A stretch of DNA of 64,000 bases from Acidobacteriota bacterium (GTDB lineage: Bacteria > Actinomycetota > Acidimicrobiia > Acidimicrobiales > Microtrichaceae). The notes beneath the pieces were generated by a model, which had not been told where the DNA came from, did not search any database, and was given only the letters and a program-made list of their open reading frames with translations. The stretch spans positions 1 to 64,000 of the forward strand of contig QEUP01000018.1 of the NCBI GenBank assembly GCA_003577145.1. Direction: 5' to 3'. Made by a program: the position numbers and the translations under genes. Positions 63,046 through 64,000 of this stretch are shown here, piece by piece; position 1 is the stretch's first letter; each line of letters starts with the position of its first letter.

Positions 63046-64000
63046 CTAGCCCGCCTCTCGGTCCCAGGTCCGGGCAGTGATGCCCTCGTTCTTGAGGACG
63101 CTCTTTTGCACCCGGTGGGTCTCGGTCTTGGGCAGAGACGGACGGAACTCGATGTAGCGGGGAACTGCGAACGACGCCAGGTTCTCCGCGGCGCAGGCGA
63201 CTATGTCCTCGGGTGCCGCCTCGTGCCCTTCCTTGAGGACAACGACGGCCATGACCTCGTCCTCCGCGAGCTCGGACGGCACGCCGAACACCGCCGACTC
63301 GAGAACGGCGGGGTGTTGGCTGATGGCTCGCTCCACCTCCCACGACGACACGTTCTCGCCCCGCCTGCGCAGCGAGTCGGTCTTGCGGTCGTCGAAGTAG
63401 AGGTTGCCGGCCTCGTCGGCGTGGACGAGGTCGCCGGTGTGGAGCCAGCCGTCTTTGATCTTGTCGTCGGAGGCCGCCTCGTTGCGGTAGTACTCCACGC
63501 GCCGGGCCTCGGGGTCGTCGACCTCGAACAGCAGCTCACCGGACACTCCTGCGGGGACGTCGTTGCCGTCGTCGTCGACGATGCGGAACGGGTTCATGGG
63601 CGTACCGATCGAGCCCTTCGGTGACTGTCCGAAGTTCATGACGATGAACCCACCGCCGTCGACCGCCGCATAGGCCTCGATGAGGCGTACCGCGAAGCGC
63701 TCCTCGAAGGCGGGCCACACGTCCGCGGGGCAGGCGGCCGAGAAGACGACCCGGACCGGGTTGTCGGCGTCATCGGGTCGCTCCGGTTGCTTCATGAGGA
63801 TGGGGATCATGGCCCCGAGCGAGTTGAAGGTGGTGACCTCGTAACGGCGGATCTCGTCCCAGAAGCGGCTGGCCGAGAAGCGCCGGGACAGGACCATCGG
63901 GAGGCCGAGCACCAGCGAGCGCACAGTCGTGAGGAACAAGGCGTTGGCGTGGAACAGCGGCAGGCAGGTGTAGGGCACCTCGTCGGGCTGCAACATGCCG
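63046..64000 (-). CDS. Acyl-CoA ligase (AMP-forming), 5' end outside window
   Basis: The part visible is the C-terminal 318 residues: YTCLPLFHANALFLTTVRSL, VTTFNSLGAMIPILMKQPER, GSIGTPMNPFRIVDDDG, GELLF, GWLHTGDLVHADEAGNLYFDDRKTDSLRRRGENVSSWEVE and a final Lys-bearing PKTETHRVQKSVLKNEG. Adenylation motifs A5-A10 are recognisable, including the catalytic Lys near TETHRVQK. FadD/CaiC-type enzymes activate carboxylic acids to CoA esters. First known gene of the four-gene acyl-CoA operon; start lies beyond 64000. Confidence 0.9.
   Translation of the reverse strand, partial: GMLQPDEVPYTCLPLFHANALFLTTVRSLVLGLPMVLSRRFSASRFWDEIRRYEVTTFNSLGAMIPILMKQPERPDDADNPVRVVFSAACPADVWPAFEERFAVRLIEAYAAVDGGGFIVMNFGQSPKGSIGTPMNPFRIVDDDGNDVPAGVSGELLFEVDDPEARRVEYYRNEAASDDKIKDGWLHTGDLVHADEAGNLYFDDRKTDSLRRRGENVSSWEVERAISQHPAVLESAVFGVPSELAEDEVMAVVVLKEGHEAAPEDIVACAAENLASFAVPRYIEFRPSLPKTETHRVQKSVLKNEGITARTWDREAG

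Overview
The window is high-GC, densely packed actinobacterial DNA. Supporting markers are an F420-dependent LLM-family oxidoreductase, a TIGR03086-type (mycothiol-dependent maleylpyruvate isomerase-like) protein, a DUF3039-like mini-protein, a DUF2510-PrsW fusion, a paired TrkA/CeoB-CeoC module, and many GTG/TTG starts with 4-base start/stop overlaps. Acidimicrobiia is a reasonable guess, but nothing here proves the class. No rRNA, tRNA, CRISPR array, transposase or integrase was found.

Layout. Bases 1-9129 form an accessory, defence-like patch: a decayed UvrD-type helicase remnant, a large UPF1/Dna2-like SF1 helicase, two divergent HNH endonucleases of the modified-DNA-reading kind (one with a likely phosphorothioate/sulfur-binding domain), a secreted lipoprotein, a mini zinc-ribbon protein, an 87-bp relic of a second copy of the sulfur-binding HNH gene, and a VapBC-type toxin-antitoxin pair. 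Bases 9228-16306 (minus strand) carry a tightly coupled operon nurA-herA-sbcD-sbcC, the archaeal-style DNA end-resection set (NurA, HerA, Mre11, Rad50). Bases 16493-20421 hold small coiled-coil membrane proteins (one frameshifted), a secreted alpha/beta hydrolase, a GH114-like lipoprotein and a small conserved protein. Bases 20627-28322 hold a TetR plus CrtI-like oxidoreductase operon with a visible operator, a beta-helix lipoprotein, a flavodoxin, a secreted unknown protein and a PrsW-like protease. Bases 28395-35175 hold an orphan type II DMSO-reductase-family molybdoenzyme, another coiled-coil membrane protein, an FMN-type flavoprotein, a membrane GGDEF cyclase and a hydrolase.

Bases 35371-46587 form a polyamine uptake and breakdown locus: PotABCD transporter, two aldehyde dehydrogenases (MmsA-like and SSADH-like), a PuuB-like amine oxidase, a class III aminotransferase and a PatD-like aminobutyraldehyde dehydrogenase. 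Together these could carry putrescine to GABA and succinate. Bases 46813-51635 are mixed: an F420 enzyme, a secreted nuclease, a hydrolase, an Lrp/AsnC regulator that may govern the polyamine genes, a lipoprotein and an OB-fold protein. Bases 51643-54952 form a potassium module: two TrkA-type gating proteins divergent from a KimA-like K+ transporter. Bases 55182-59542 hold small enzymes, an orphan response regulator and a radical SAM enzyme coupled to a 50-residue upstream ORF. Bases 59607-64000 (minus strand) form an acyl-CoA operon: acyl-CoA ligase (cut by the window end), nitroreductase-like protein, acyl-CoA dehydrogenase and a FAD amine oxidase-like protein.

Two unrelated families of about 48-bp palindromic elements are each present three times, scattered over 40 kb, and there are several local tandem duplications.
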